64,000 nucleotides of DNA, taken from NCBI RefSeq assembly GCF_019175385.1, contig NC_083348.1, forward strand, positions 3,797,001 to 3,861,000. Reading direction: 5' to 3'. Position numbers and translations under genes: made by a program. Positions 23,546 to 34,590 of this stretch are shown here, one piece after another. Position 1 is the first letter of the stretch, and each line of letters starts with the position of its first letter. This DNA is from Lycium barbarum (lineage: Eukaryota; Streptophyta; Magnoliopsida; Solanales; Solanaceae). The notes under the pieces were generated by a model, which saw only the letters and a program-made list of their open reading frames with translations, was not told the DNA's origin and did not search any database.

Positions 23546-23590
23546 TCCTCCCCCCTTTCAAAAACATTCGTCCTCGAATGTTGAAGTAGA
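23546..23590 (-). other. E6 polypurine tract and upstream block
   Basis: Minus reads a GAAAGGGGGGAGGA-type purine run next to the LTR start TGTTACACCCC. It is preceded by CATTCGAGGACGAATG, the same arrangement as in E1 and E4. Confidence 0.8.
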
Positions 23591-26462
23591 GTTCGCTTTG
23601 AGGTAGATGTCAATGTTCTTCCCTGTATTTGCTGGTATTTACTTTACTTATGTGCAATCTAACTTGCTTATTAAGACTGAGCTTATTTGAATTGCGCCAC
23701 TTATCCTTCTTCTTTTGTGGAAAAAAATTATGCTCGTGCTCAAGGTCGCCCCTTTTTCTTACTAACTCTTCGTGCTTAGTCATTCTTGTTGTCTCTTCAC
23801 CTCTATTGTCTACACTGTTATACACCTTTTTTTTCGATACATACTTTTATCCAATTTCTGATCCCATCTTCATTTTATTCAGGAATTCTTGTTCTCTCCG
23901 ATCTCTACGTATCCTTCTTATACTTCACAAATATCCTCGGCCTTTGTTTTGTTCGAGTTGACGCACTTTCCCCTTGAAATAATTTCAAAACTGGTCATAT
24001 TATAGCCTTCTTTTCTTTCTTACAGCAGTCGAATCAATTCCTGTGGTATAAATACACCAGCTAGTGTAACACCAAAATCCCTTGCTTAATCCTTTCTTCC
24101 TTTGATTTGACTTATTGCGTTCGGGTTGGCTATTCGTATCAATAACATCCTTTGATCATTTGCTTTAGGGTCCTCCTCTTACTTTGGACCTTCGCCCCAC
24201 TTTCATTTAATAAGTCTTTCTCATAGTCTGGCGCACCTATCTATCATTTCGGTTTATCAATCAAGTGGGTCGCTTAATTCTTTAAATGCCTCTCTTCTCT
24301 ATTTATATCGTTAACTCCTTTTCTCGTGATCTTATCTCCAACTATTTCCATGACTTCCCCTTCAGTTGGCTTAGCCCAACCTGTTTCGTGACTCTTTATT
24401 TCTCCACCAATGAACAACTTTTCTTATTTAGCTGTAGCACTTTTCCTTACTCGCTTCTCTGGTGCTATCTTAGATTATCCCTTTTAGTCTGGTCGACTTT
24501 ATATATATAGCATATCATGTCCTTTTAGCTTCTTGGCTGGATCCCTTTAATTCCTTACAAACTCATCATAGTTCCATCTGTGGTAACGCCCAGGTGATTA
24601 GTATTAACTTTTCCCTACTAACGTCTTATTATTCTCGATGATGATTTGTCCTAAGATTGTTCATGCCCTGTATATCATGTAGCCGAGAGGTTTATATTCA
24701 AATTGTACTCGATCAACCAGACTCCTTTTCACAATCCGTCCCTGACAACAATCGGAACACAATACCTTATACACTTGTATTCAACACTTCCTCATTATTA
24801 TTATTATCTCTCATAGCCAAGTTACATTCATAACATATTAAAAATTGCAATGTATGCTGGCTTACGACTCAAGACGTCTTTAAATCCATATTTGGAACTT
24901 CCCTCGTATTTCCTCTCCTTAAATCTTAACATATTTAACAAAATCTCACTTAATCACAACCTTTTGTAGTTATTCCCCTTTTGTTAAACTCTTCATTTAA
25001 TCTTATACTAAAATCTCCTTTTTACTTCTTTGATTATCTTGTCATGCATTCTTGTTCCACTTTTGTTTCATATATATACCTGCATTTATTCCATTCCCAC
25101 TTTCCGTTAGTAAACCGATACATCTCAACTTTGGCTTCTTCAAGCCAATATATTTGCCCCTTTCCGAGCTTAGGAGTAGTGTAATTCATCTCGAAATTGA
25201 ATTTAGCTTTCCCCCGCCTTTCCAGGAATATTTTCATATACTAGTAATATTCAAATACTCACCATCTCTGGTAAACATGTGGCCAGCTTTACCGGTCCTC
25301 TAACTATTTATCCCATACAATACTAGAATTCCTTTCATTGCCTGGTTTTAGTCATTCCCCTTTCATTAGCTGAGCTTTTGTATCGAGTCAAAAGTTTACA
25401 CATATTGATTAAAATCCCGACCACTTCTTCCTTTCGTGATCATTAATCCTTTAGGCCAATGAATTAATAGTGATATCAAAGTTTTTCGGGGTCTTTATAC
25501 AATGCTCCTTTAACCATAATCTTCATTCCTGACTACTTTTACTATGATCCTTAAGATTCTTCTTACTTGAAATTCCTGATTTACATCTATACTATACTAT
25601 TCATTCTCACGATTCATTCGTTTCCCCTTGCATCATAGTTTTGTATCATAGTCCTTCATTTACCAACTCTTGTGCTTATCATGAGATGTCCGTAAAGTAT
25701 ACTCTTTTCTTTTTCTCCCTTTGTCCAGCTCTTGAGATATTACAACTTATCCGTATTCATGCACATCCCTTGTACATTCTTCATATTTCCTTTATGATCG
25801 AATTTCTATACTTCTTACTATGACTCTTATCTCCAGTCATCGATATTTTGTCTCTTGGCCAAACTTATTAGCTTATTATCATTCCTCTTGTCCTTGATGA
25901 TTGTATATATCCTCTTGCCCAATCCATTAGTTCCCTTTCTTACTTTTTTCCCTTAGAACCTTGCTTAACATTCCTCACTCATAAAGCACTCTTCTCCTCT
26001 TTGCCATTTTACCACATTGGCCCCAGAATTCATAAAATACTCTATTAGAAGTATGAACCTGTTCCATTTACAAGGTCGTCTCTTAGGGGGGTTGTCTGTT
26101 CCCTATGCGAACGTATCAATATGGCCTCATATTTATCCTCTCAGACGTACCTTAAGAGTCAGACTTTCCTTGACCTTTTTTGTATAATTTGATGATTCCC
26201 TCTCGGATCGCATCCACATCCATTGTTATTATACTGTTAACCTTATTTATCCCGGTCTGCTCTCAAGATCATCGCATTTATCCTTTGTCACATTTTGCCA
26301 TATCCATCCTTTCTGCTTACTTACTTTAGGGATTTACCCAAATGGCTTTTCGCCTTTACTGTCGCCTTAATCCTCTTCTAAAAAATTCCACTCAACCCTT
26401 ACTAGCACATACTTCCCTTACTCATTCTTCTTCTCTCCTCACGATATCATAATATTGTTACT

Positions 26463-26519
<57 letters not shown>

Positions 26520-27074
26520 GTACTCCTCCTTCCCCAATATTATTATATCATAATTACTCTACTTTAACATTCGGAGAAAGACAATATCCACTTATCCTGT
26601 AGCAATGGCTACCTTAATTTCAATACCCAACTTGATCAGTACGTTTAGTACCTCATAAGATAAATCATAAGGCTCATATGTTTCCTGTTGTCAAATGACC
26701 TTCACCACATTTGCTGAAAAAAAAAAGATTAAGATACCTTTCCTTAGAAGGATCTCATCCGTCCTTTTTATTACAGCCTGGTCTTTATCACCTATGCTGA
26801 GACATCTATTTGAAGTTCTAAAGGAAAACTCGAATAAAATTCTATAATACATTTTCCCCCGTGGTTAGAAAAGTCCTTGACTTCCGTGGTTGGTTAAATA
26901 CTATTATAACCTCTGAAATTTCCAACGCCTAGAAAATTGCCACAGTCACAAATCAACACACGCGACTGCTTTTCTTCCTTAATGCCAGGGTCGCTAGCTG
27001 TAACAAAATGTCTTAGTCACAATTATCCATGATTACTTTGGTGATTAACTTCCTCAAAATTTTCATTCGCCCAC
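23591..27074 (-). other. E6 interior, purine-rich on sense strand, no domain recognised
   Basis: Strong T/C excess on plus (A/G on the element's own strand), with frequent stops in both strands' frames. No retroelement motif was seen. It ends at CCCAC (27070-27074), the target duplication of E7. Same character as E1's 3581-6207, suggesting a shared non-autonomous body rather than independent decay, but I could not align the two. Confidence 0.5.
26465..26518. repeat. (TA)n microsatellite, 54 bp
   Basis: Uninterrupted TA dinucleotides in E6's interior. Slippage-prone and also a likely assembly-error spot. Confidence 0.95.
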
Positions 27075-29571
27075 TGTTGCACTTTATTTTTTACCAAAGG
27101 CTAAACAAAGCACAACTTATGGAACTCTGAAAGAATTAATTATGTACAGAGTCGCCACCTAGCATTTAAGGTATACTAGGGTACCTATAAATTATTAATA
27201 TATGCAGCTTAACATGGTCTACGAAAATAAGTGAGATTCTAGGTAAGGGTTCAAATTATTCCGAAGGGAAGGTGTTAGGCATCCTTCAGAATCCACAAAT
27301 GTGGTTCTCGGCTGGACCAATTTAACTATACGAGGGATGTGTAAAAAGGCTTTATTATTTACAAAAATTAATAGAATTTAGACTAAAGAATGATATGAAT
27401 ATTCACATAAATAATCATGCAATAGGTATTTTATACATATGTGATATAATAATTATTAAAAAAAAAGTCATGTGCAATTTAGAAGCTTGGGTATGTGACA
27501 AAGGTATAAAAAAATGGGCATGAAATTATTTTACACTCGAAGTGAGTTAACTAATTTAACTAACTAAGTATGTACGCCTAATCAATTAATTATGAGAGTA
27601 TATTCTAAAGCCTAAATATTGAGGCAAATCACCCTATTTATTTACTTAAGTGTGCTAAGCTATTGAATTAAAACTCTAGCAAAACATGATAACTATAAGA
27701 ATATTAGCTACAAAAATAATAACTGCCTAATATTAATTTGTCTAAAACACATAAAATTTAAATCACCTAAGCAGATCATAAATAAATACCACTAACGTAC
27801 ACCCTAAAAAGTAAAGTTTCACTATATTTTATGCTTGCATAATTTAAGAATGCAAAAAATATAAACAAAGAATTTAAGAAGCTAATTTGAACTTCTTTTG
27901 AGTGTCATCTTCAAAAAAAATAACTTCGGATACCTGCGTGAAACTTAATAAAAAATGTTAGTAAGAGAATAAATAATTATCAGATAAATTAAAAAATAAT
28001 GAATAAACTTAAAATAAAAATCCGTCTTTGTACATGAAAGGCCTTGGAAATCGACGGAAATTTCTTCATCGACCATCTCAATTGGGATTCACGATTCCAA
28101 ATTTATAAAAAAGAACACAAAAAACAAACTACAGAATGATCTTTCCCAACGACCAACAACAGCCCATCAAAAGTCAATTACTCAAGAGGGGTAATCATTC
28201 ACAAAGAACCCAACTTTCTCAAATTGGGATTCACGATTTTGCAGCAACAACTTAATCAATTTAAAGATATATAGAAATTGGCGAAAAGGGCTATAAAGCA
28301 AAGCAAGATCTAACAACCCATTGAAACTCAAAACTGAAACAGAAAAAAGCTTACTTTGTAGAGGATTTTAATCAGATGCAAAATTGGCAAAGACTCAATT
28401 GACTTTACTAGTCATAGAACTATTTAGATTGATGTGAATCTTGAACTGGTTTTGAGATTTTTTACAAGTCATCCATTTATCAGTAAGTTATCACCATCCA
28501 AAACTGAAAGAATAACTGGTCTTTTTTTTTTTTTTGTTCTCTTTCGAAAAGAACATAAATGATGATGATGATAGTGTTGGTGATGATGGTGGCGACGTGA
28601 TGAGGCAGTGGTGACTGATGGAAGAGGAAGATGAAGTTGTGGGGCAGTGGCATTGGGGTGGTTGTCCGGTGGTTCTCGACTGCTCCAGCGTCGGGCAGTG
28701 GGGGTAGTGGCAACGTTAATGGGGAGAGGGAGATCAAGTGGGGCTGTGCGGTGATGGTGGTAGTTTGGTAAAGATGGGCGGAGCGTCGCCGGAGCTCGTG
28801 GAGGCGGCGGCGGCTAGGGAGGAAAACGAAGGGTGGAGAAGAAGAGCGGTGATGTTGGCGCGTCGCCGGAGCTCGGAGCTCCGGCGGGGAGGCGGCGGCG
28901 GCGGCGGCTGTGGAAAAAAAAATGAGAGGGAAAATAAAGTGTTTAGGGTTTGGTTTTGTTGGAAGAGAAAGAGTTAAAATCTGAAAATTAAGTGTGTGGT
29001 GTGTGTAAATATGTGTTGGATCCCATCATTAAATTAACCCCCTTTTTCTTATAATATAAACAAACACCCCTTTTTTTATGCCCAAAAATAATGAAGCCAT
29101 ACCCCTTTGTCCCCAACCCATCATCTCAATTAACTCTTTTAAAAAAAAAAAAAAAAAAGTGATGAGATCTTGACTTGACCAAATTTTACTCTGCGTTTAA
29201 AAATTAATTACTTCGATTTTCTCTGCACTGTCAGACTGTACTAAAATGTAGTTAATTAATACATGTATAAGTAATAACGCAAGTATAAAATATAAATATT
29301 AATGTCTATGATATGAAAATGTATTGCTATAAAATTAAGAAACAATTATTAATTGCACAAAAAAAATGGTAGTATTACGCTGTACATGTGCAAAATAATG
29401 ATTCTTGAAAAAATGACAATAAATTGAGAAAATTCCTAAAATAAGGATAATCATCAATAAATTGTTGAAAAAATGTAAAAAATGTGTAAAAATGTATTTC
29501 GTGCCCTTTAACGAATCAGGGCCCCCAAAACGTTAATTTTAAGCACGTCGAGCCAAAATTAGGTGTCAACA
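27075..29571 (-). repeat. E7 3' LTR
   Basis: 2497 bp. Holds a GC-rich stretch with GGC/CGG triplets (28780-28915) followed, on minus, by a CT-rich leader; a pure A run (29143-29158); and TATATTA on minus at 29052-29058. The frames at 28480-28737 and 28738-28977 cross this region but are also non-coding by position. Confidence 0.95.
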
Positions 29572-29585
29572 ACTTGTCCCTCTTC
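29572..29585 (-). other. E7 polypurine tract
   Basis: Minus reads GAAGAGGGACAAG directly before TGTTGACACC. Purine-rich with two pyrimidine interruptions, acceptable for a Tat-type tract. Confidence 0.55.
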
Positions 29586-30039
29586 GACCGGAGACGATGA
29601 AAGAGTTTTCGGACGAAGACGTTGACATTTAGCCTATTTTGGCTCGACAAAAAATTGCTAAAAGGATATGTAAGGAGAAAGAGGCCAGACGTTGGTAGAG
29701 CTTTGACAATACTCTCAGTCCGTCGGCAAGGTTGCGATAAAAAGAAAAATGATAAAAGGGAAGGATTGTATACTTGCTGGGGAAAGAATGATTCTCGTCC
29801 CGATGTGACTGAACTCTGCATAGAGCTTCCTACATATCTCGTCAATCACGAGAATCAGGTCAATGTAGTTCGAAAGGTGATAACTAATGGATGTTGTGGC
29901 AAATTTTGATCGTCCAATCGAAATTTTGCCCAGTGTTGTCAGAATGGTCCTAGCAAGTGTAGGATGAAGAACGGTCGTTTTATGTAACACCCTTTTTTTT
30001 TTTTTTTTTAAGCCGGCATGATGCAACGCGTTTGAAGGG

Positions 30040-30350
30040 TATCTGAAAGTGATAATGCAATGCATGTGCAGTGTTTGCGAGCATTCGCAAAGCAATGATG
30101 CAATGTATGTGCAGTGCGTCTGCGAGCATACGCAGGGCATTTAAAACAAACAAATGCAGGTACGGTGCAATGCGTCTGCGAGCATACGCAGGGGCATTTG
30201 AAAACAATAAAACAATGCAGGTGCAGTACAATGCGGCTGCGAGCATATGCAGGGGCATTTGAAAACAATAAAAAAATGCAGGTGCGGTGCAATGCGGCTG
30301 CGAGCATACGCAGGGGCATTAAGAAAACAATAATAAAACAAGGCAGATGC
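30040..30350. repeat. Tandem array A (about 60-bp units) in E7 3' region
   Basis: About five copies built round CTGCGAGCATACGCAG, a short palindrome (CTGCG...CGCAG), each followed by GGGCATTTGAAAACAATAA and AATGCAGGTGC. A further copy reappears at 31546-31615 after array B, so array B lies inside array A. Confidence 0.85.
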
Positions 30351-30357
30351 GGTGCGA

Positions 30358-31545
30358 TGTCTTATGCAGAAATTTTCAAAGGGCGGTGCGCGGCCCGTGC
30401 AACATATGAAAGGCGGTGCAAATTACAAAGGGTGGTGCATGACCCATGTAACATATGAAAAGGATGCAAAGGGCGGTGCGCAGCCCATGCATCACATGAA
30501 AGGCGGTGCTCAGCCTTATGCAGAAATTACAAAGGGCGGTGCGCAGCCCATGCAACATGAAAGGCGGTGCTCAGCCTTATGCAGAAATTTAAATGGGCGG
30601 TGCGCAACCCATGCAACATGAAAGGCGGTGCTCAGCCTTATGCAGAAATTTAAAAGGGCGGTGCATGGCCCAGGAAATATATGAAAGCGATGCAAAGGGC
30701 GGTGCGCAGCCCATGCATCATATGAAAGGCGGTGCACAGCCTTATGCAGAAATTTAAAAAGGGCGGTGCATGGCCCAGACAATATATGAAAGCGATGCAA
30801 AGGGCGGTGCGCAGCCCATGCATCATATGAAAGGCGGTGCTCAGCCTTATGCAGAAATTTAAAAGGTCGGTGCATGGCCCAGGCAATATATGAAAGCGAT
30901 GCAAAGGGTGGTGCGCAGCCCATGCATCATATGAAAGGCGGTGCACAGCCTTATGCAGAAATTTAAAAAGGGCGGTGCATGGCCCAGGCAATATATGAAA
31001 GCGATGCAAAGGGCGGTGCGCAGCCCATGCATCGTATGAAAGGCGGTGCTCAGCCTTATGCAGAAATTACAAAGGGCGATGCATGGCCCATGTAACATAT
31101 GAAAGCGATGCGAAGGGCGGTGCGCAGCCCGTGCATCTTTTGAAAGGCAGTGCTCAGCCTTATGCATAAATTACAAAGGGCGGTGCATGGCCCATGTAAC
31201 ATATGAAAGCGATGCGAAGGGCGGTGCACAACCCGTGCATCATATGAAAGGCGGTGCTCAGCCTTATGCAGAAATTACAAAGGGCGGTGCATGGCCCATG
31301 CAACATGAAAGGCGGTGCTCAGCCTTATGCAGAAATTTAAATGGGCGGTGCGCAGCCCATGCAACATGAAAGGCGGTGCTCAGCCTTATGCAGAAATTAC
31401 AAAGGGCGGTGCATGGCCCATGTAATATATGAAAGCGATGCAAAGGGCGGTGCGCAGCCCATGCATCATATGAAAGGCGGTGCACAGCCTTATGCAGAAA
31501 TTTAAAAGGGCGGTGCATGGCCCAGGCAGTAATAAAAGGCGGTGA
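30358..31545. repeat. Tandem array B with higher-order structure in E7 3' region
   Basis: Roughly 31-32-bp monomers, each opening AAAGGGCGGTGC or AAAGGCGGTGC, in at least three variants: GCAGCCCATGCATCATATG, TCAGCCTTATGCAGAAATT and ATGGCCCAGGCAATATATG. A 10-bp AAAGCGATGC spacer joins them into a repeat of about 105 bp, clearest at 30683-31100. Elsewhere the variants occur in other orders. Because 105 is divisible by three, long frames stay open by chance in several phases; I do not regard them as genes. Confidence 0.9.
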
Positions 31546-31615
31546 GCAATGCAGGTGCAATGCAATGCGGCTGCGAGCATACGCAGAGGCATTTGAAAAT
31601 AATAAAGCAATGCTG

Positions 31616-34568
31616 GTGTGGAGGGTAACGCCTTTGCTTCGGCGCGAATGAAGTGCAGAAGGTAAGGTCCTTGGGCCATGAAATGGTGCCTTTAGGCGAT
31701 GAGAATGATGCCTTTAGACTATGACGCCCTCGATGTCCTGTTGTGGGGCTGGACGAGCCAATGCAGTGTCCTACTGTGGGGCCGGATGAGCCCGTGCCTT
31801 TTCTCTCAAAATGTGCCATTGGTGGAATTTTTTAGGGCCCCCTCAAAAATTCTGTCCCAGTTTAAACAAACAAAAATTCGCATACTTCCAGCGGAAAGTG
31901 ATGTGCACTTGCTTTTTTTTATTATTATTATTATTTTTTTTTTAAGCTACTCAAAAATGTTCTCCCAATTTCATGCTTCAGCGGAGAAATACGAGGATCT
32001 TTCATGGTAAGACCAGATGTCGATACCTCGTAGAGTTAGTAACAACACAACAACATTGAACTATATTTACTATGCAACGATAAAAAACAAAATTAAGAAA
32101 AAAAAATAACAAAATCACGAAAGCAAAATCTAGATTTTTTTTTTTTTAATAATAACAATGATTGATATAACATGCCCCGACTTTAGTTGGTACCAACAAT
32201 TAGTATTGTGCATAAGAATTCACCATTATTTATCGTCCAACAAACCAAGATCGACTTATTGGTAATTCCTATAGCTTCAAGTGGTACCTCAGACATACCT
32301 AAAGATCGACAAGATTGGTTCATTTTGCTTCAAACAAGGATTATGAACTATACCTATCCTCATGTTTCAAGTGCCCTCACCAGAAAGAAAGTCCCTTTTC
32401 ACACATATTCAGTATTTTTGAACTTTGAGACATCTAGAGAAGTACACTCAAACTCAGAAAGATGTTCAATGCTTGCAATTGTAATACCATAAGCTTGGCC
32501 GTCATGTAAGTATCCACTAATGAGAGAAACCTTAGCATAGAATCATGTAGGGCTTGTTATGGTGTTGTAATGTAGGCTTGGGAAAAGGGTAGGATATTAT
32601 TTGGGTAAGGAGTGACTAATCCTTCCCTAAGCGTTGCAATATGTCTGTGCTTAGTATTTGTGTGCTCTGACGCTGATCTACTTTGTTTTATTGTCCCTTT
32701 CTTTTGTACTTGTGCGACCTCTTTTGCAAGTTAAAGCCCTTTTATTTTTTGAGTTTAGGGTTGCATGCCCGAGACTCTGTGGGGATTAAGAGAATTGACC
32801 TGGGTTGTATGCCCGAGGTCTTGATACTAATTCCGAGTTGTATGCCTGAGTGTGAAAAATAAAAAGGAATAACGGGTTGTATGTCCGAGATCCCGAATGA
32901 CTGAGGTTTTTTTTTTTTTTTTTTGTGTTTTTGTGGGCTCCTTCTTGCTTTGGAGGTCGTTCTTAGCCTTTGTTTTTCTGGGACGGTCGAATCATTTTTT
33001 TTTTTTTTGGAAACTTCAGCTCAGATCTCTATCCGCGATTGCACATTTTTAGTACGCTCAGGGAGGTTGGGGCAAGAGAGAGATAGTGCATATAAGCACT
33101 CAGAAATGGTATGGGCTTATGATGTGGTGGTCAAAGAAAAGGCTTTAGGCTCAAATGCTAGGGATAATGTCATTTGGTAGGCTGGAAAGGCTCAAACGGG
33201 TCAAAGAAAGCCTACGATCCTTTTCTATGCTGAGTGTTACTCATAATTTCGCCTCAACAGACATTCATGCCAAGTTCTAGATCACAATGCAATGCAATTG
33301 AACGCTATCTAAAGCTCACCACACAATGCACATGAAACAATGAGGTTGGTTTTGTTCTTGTCTTATAAGCATGCAATAGAATTTTTCAAGTATCACTTAA
33401 GGTGTGAATGAGAGGTACCAAAAGAATCTATGGTTTACCACAAAGTCAGTCCTCTCTATCATATTGATTATCACTTGTTTATTTCATATGCACAATCCTA
33501 ACTGTGTTGGTACCAACCAAGTCAAAGATATGAATCTAAATTTTTTTATTTTTGTTTTGTATTATTTTTTAATAGGGGTATCGAACCGAAAAAGGGTTGC
33601 CTACGTATCTCATCTTAGATGAGAATCAGGTGCGCGTAGTTCGTTCAGATAAGATAGAAAGAAAGAAATAAAATATTTTTGTGATTTTTCAAAAATAAAG
33701 TTTTTTTTTTTGTGATTTTTTGAATAATGAATACCGAACCCAAAAGGGCTGCCTACGTATCTCATCAAAGAAGAGAATCAGGTGTGCGTAGTTCTTGCAA
33801 ATAGGATATAAAATGCATGATTGAAGAAAAAACATTTTACAAAATGCAGGGTTCAACACAAGTCAACTAAAAATAGTTAGATAAAGTGCTAAGGTATTGC
33901 AAAGCAAATAACAACAATATTTATTTAAAAACAAAACATGTAACAAATAAAGAGTATGTGAAAAATGAAAAGAATGTTCGAAATAAAGGATAAAATTCAA
34001 TCTACCTAAAAACAACTGCAAAATGGAATGTACAGTAACTTAGGAATTCTAAGAGTTGGTTTTCCTATGACACAAGGCTCCCCCAAGCGGACAACTTGGG
34101 AGTGGAAAGTCCGTGGCCGTCGACTGCACCGCCGATCGACTAAATCCACAAGATCGATCCAACTAAAAGGGTAATTTAGTAGTGCACGGCCGCGAACCGC
34201 GAAACCGCTTTAAGTGTGTGAATTTGTGTGAATTTTCCAGGAGTGAAGGAAATATGAACGGAATGCCATTTTTTATAAACCGATAACACGTATGAATATT
34301 AATATAAAACCACCAAAAGATAGCAATCAAAGAGAAACAGTAAAAGCAAGATGCATAATTTACAATAAAGTAAAAAATGAGTATGGTAAATAAAACTTGC
34401 TAGTAAAAAGGCAATAATACAGTGTATGAAATTAAAAGCAGATATGTACGTAAACAAATAAGGGAATATACATGACGAATAAATATAGGCAAGTAAAATA
34501 AAGAAAAATTCAAATAAAGACAACATACCTCGAATAACAAATTGAGTCCATATGATTAGAACCTAAGT
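31616..34568 (-). other. E7 5' interior, non-coding
   Basis: No retroelement domain in any frame. Contents: two 32-bp copies with TGGGGCxGGAxGAGCC (31735-31795); poly-T and ATT runs (31913-31944, 32910-32923, 32995-33010); four GGGTTGTATGCCCGAG-like repeats (32757-32895); and two hairpin copies (33592-33636, 33746-33790). On the element's strand this is the leader between primer site and the missing gag. Confidence 0.6.
33592..33790. repeat. Two copies of a long hairpin in E7, a third near 29830
   Basis: GGGTTGCCTACGTATCTCATC...GAGAATCAGGTGCGCGTAGTTC at about 33592 and a close relative at about 33746. CTACG pairs with CGTAG, and TCTCATCT with AGATGAGA in the first copy. A diverged third copy is at 29828-29872, near the other end of the interior. 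Confidence 0.8.
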
Positions 34569-34587
34569 GTCCCCAGCAGAGTCGCCA
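34569..34587 (-). other. E7 primer binding site
   Basis: Minus reads TGGCGACTCTGCTGGGGAC, three bases inside the 5' LTR. This differs from the Met-tRNA site of the other elements and resembles the Arg-tRNA-type site reported for Ogre/Tat elements, as I recall it. It fixes orientation and supports the Tat assignment. Confidence 0.75.
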
Positions 34588-34590
34588 TGT

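Noticed and set aside
28738..28977. GC-rich ORF beginning MGLCGDGG, also at 36254-36547
   Set aside because: Present in both E7 LTRs on the strand opposite to element transcription, arising from GGC triplet runs; length differs between copies with triplet number and there is no recognisable protein.
30358..31545. Possible CRISPR-like array (repeats about 31 bp)
   Set aside because: There are no unique spacers; adjacent monomers are direct relatives, and the setting is a plant retrotransposon.
30516..31560. Several overlapping minus-strand ORFs of 97-135 codons
   Set aside because: They are frames held open by a tandem repeat with a period of about 105 bp, in more than one phase; the peptides just repeat HRFHILxGPCTAL-like units.
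32187..32492. 101-codon plus ORF in E7 as a captured host gene
   Set aside because: No recognisable domain, runs antisense to the element, and no exon-like boundaries; I cannot support coding.
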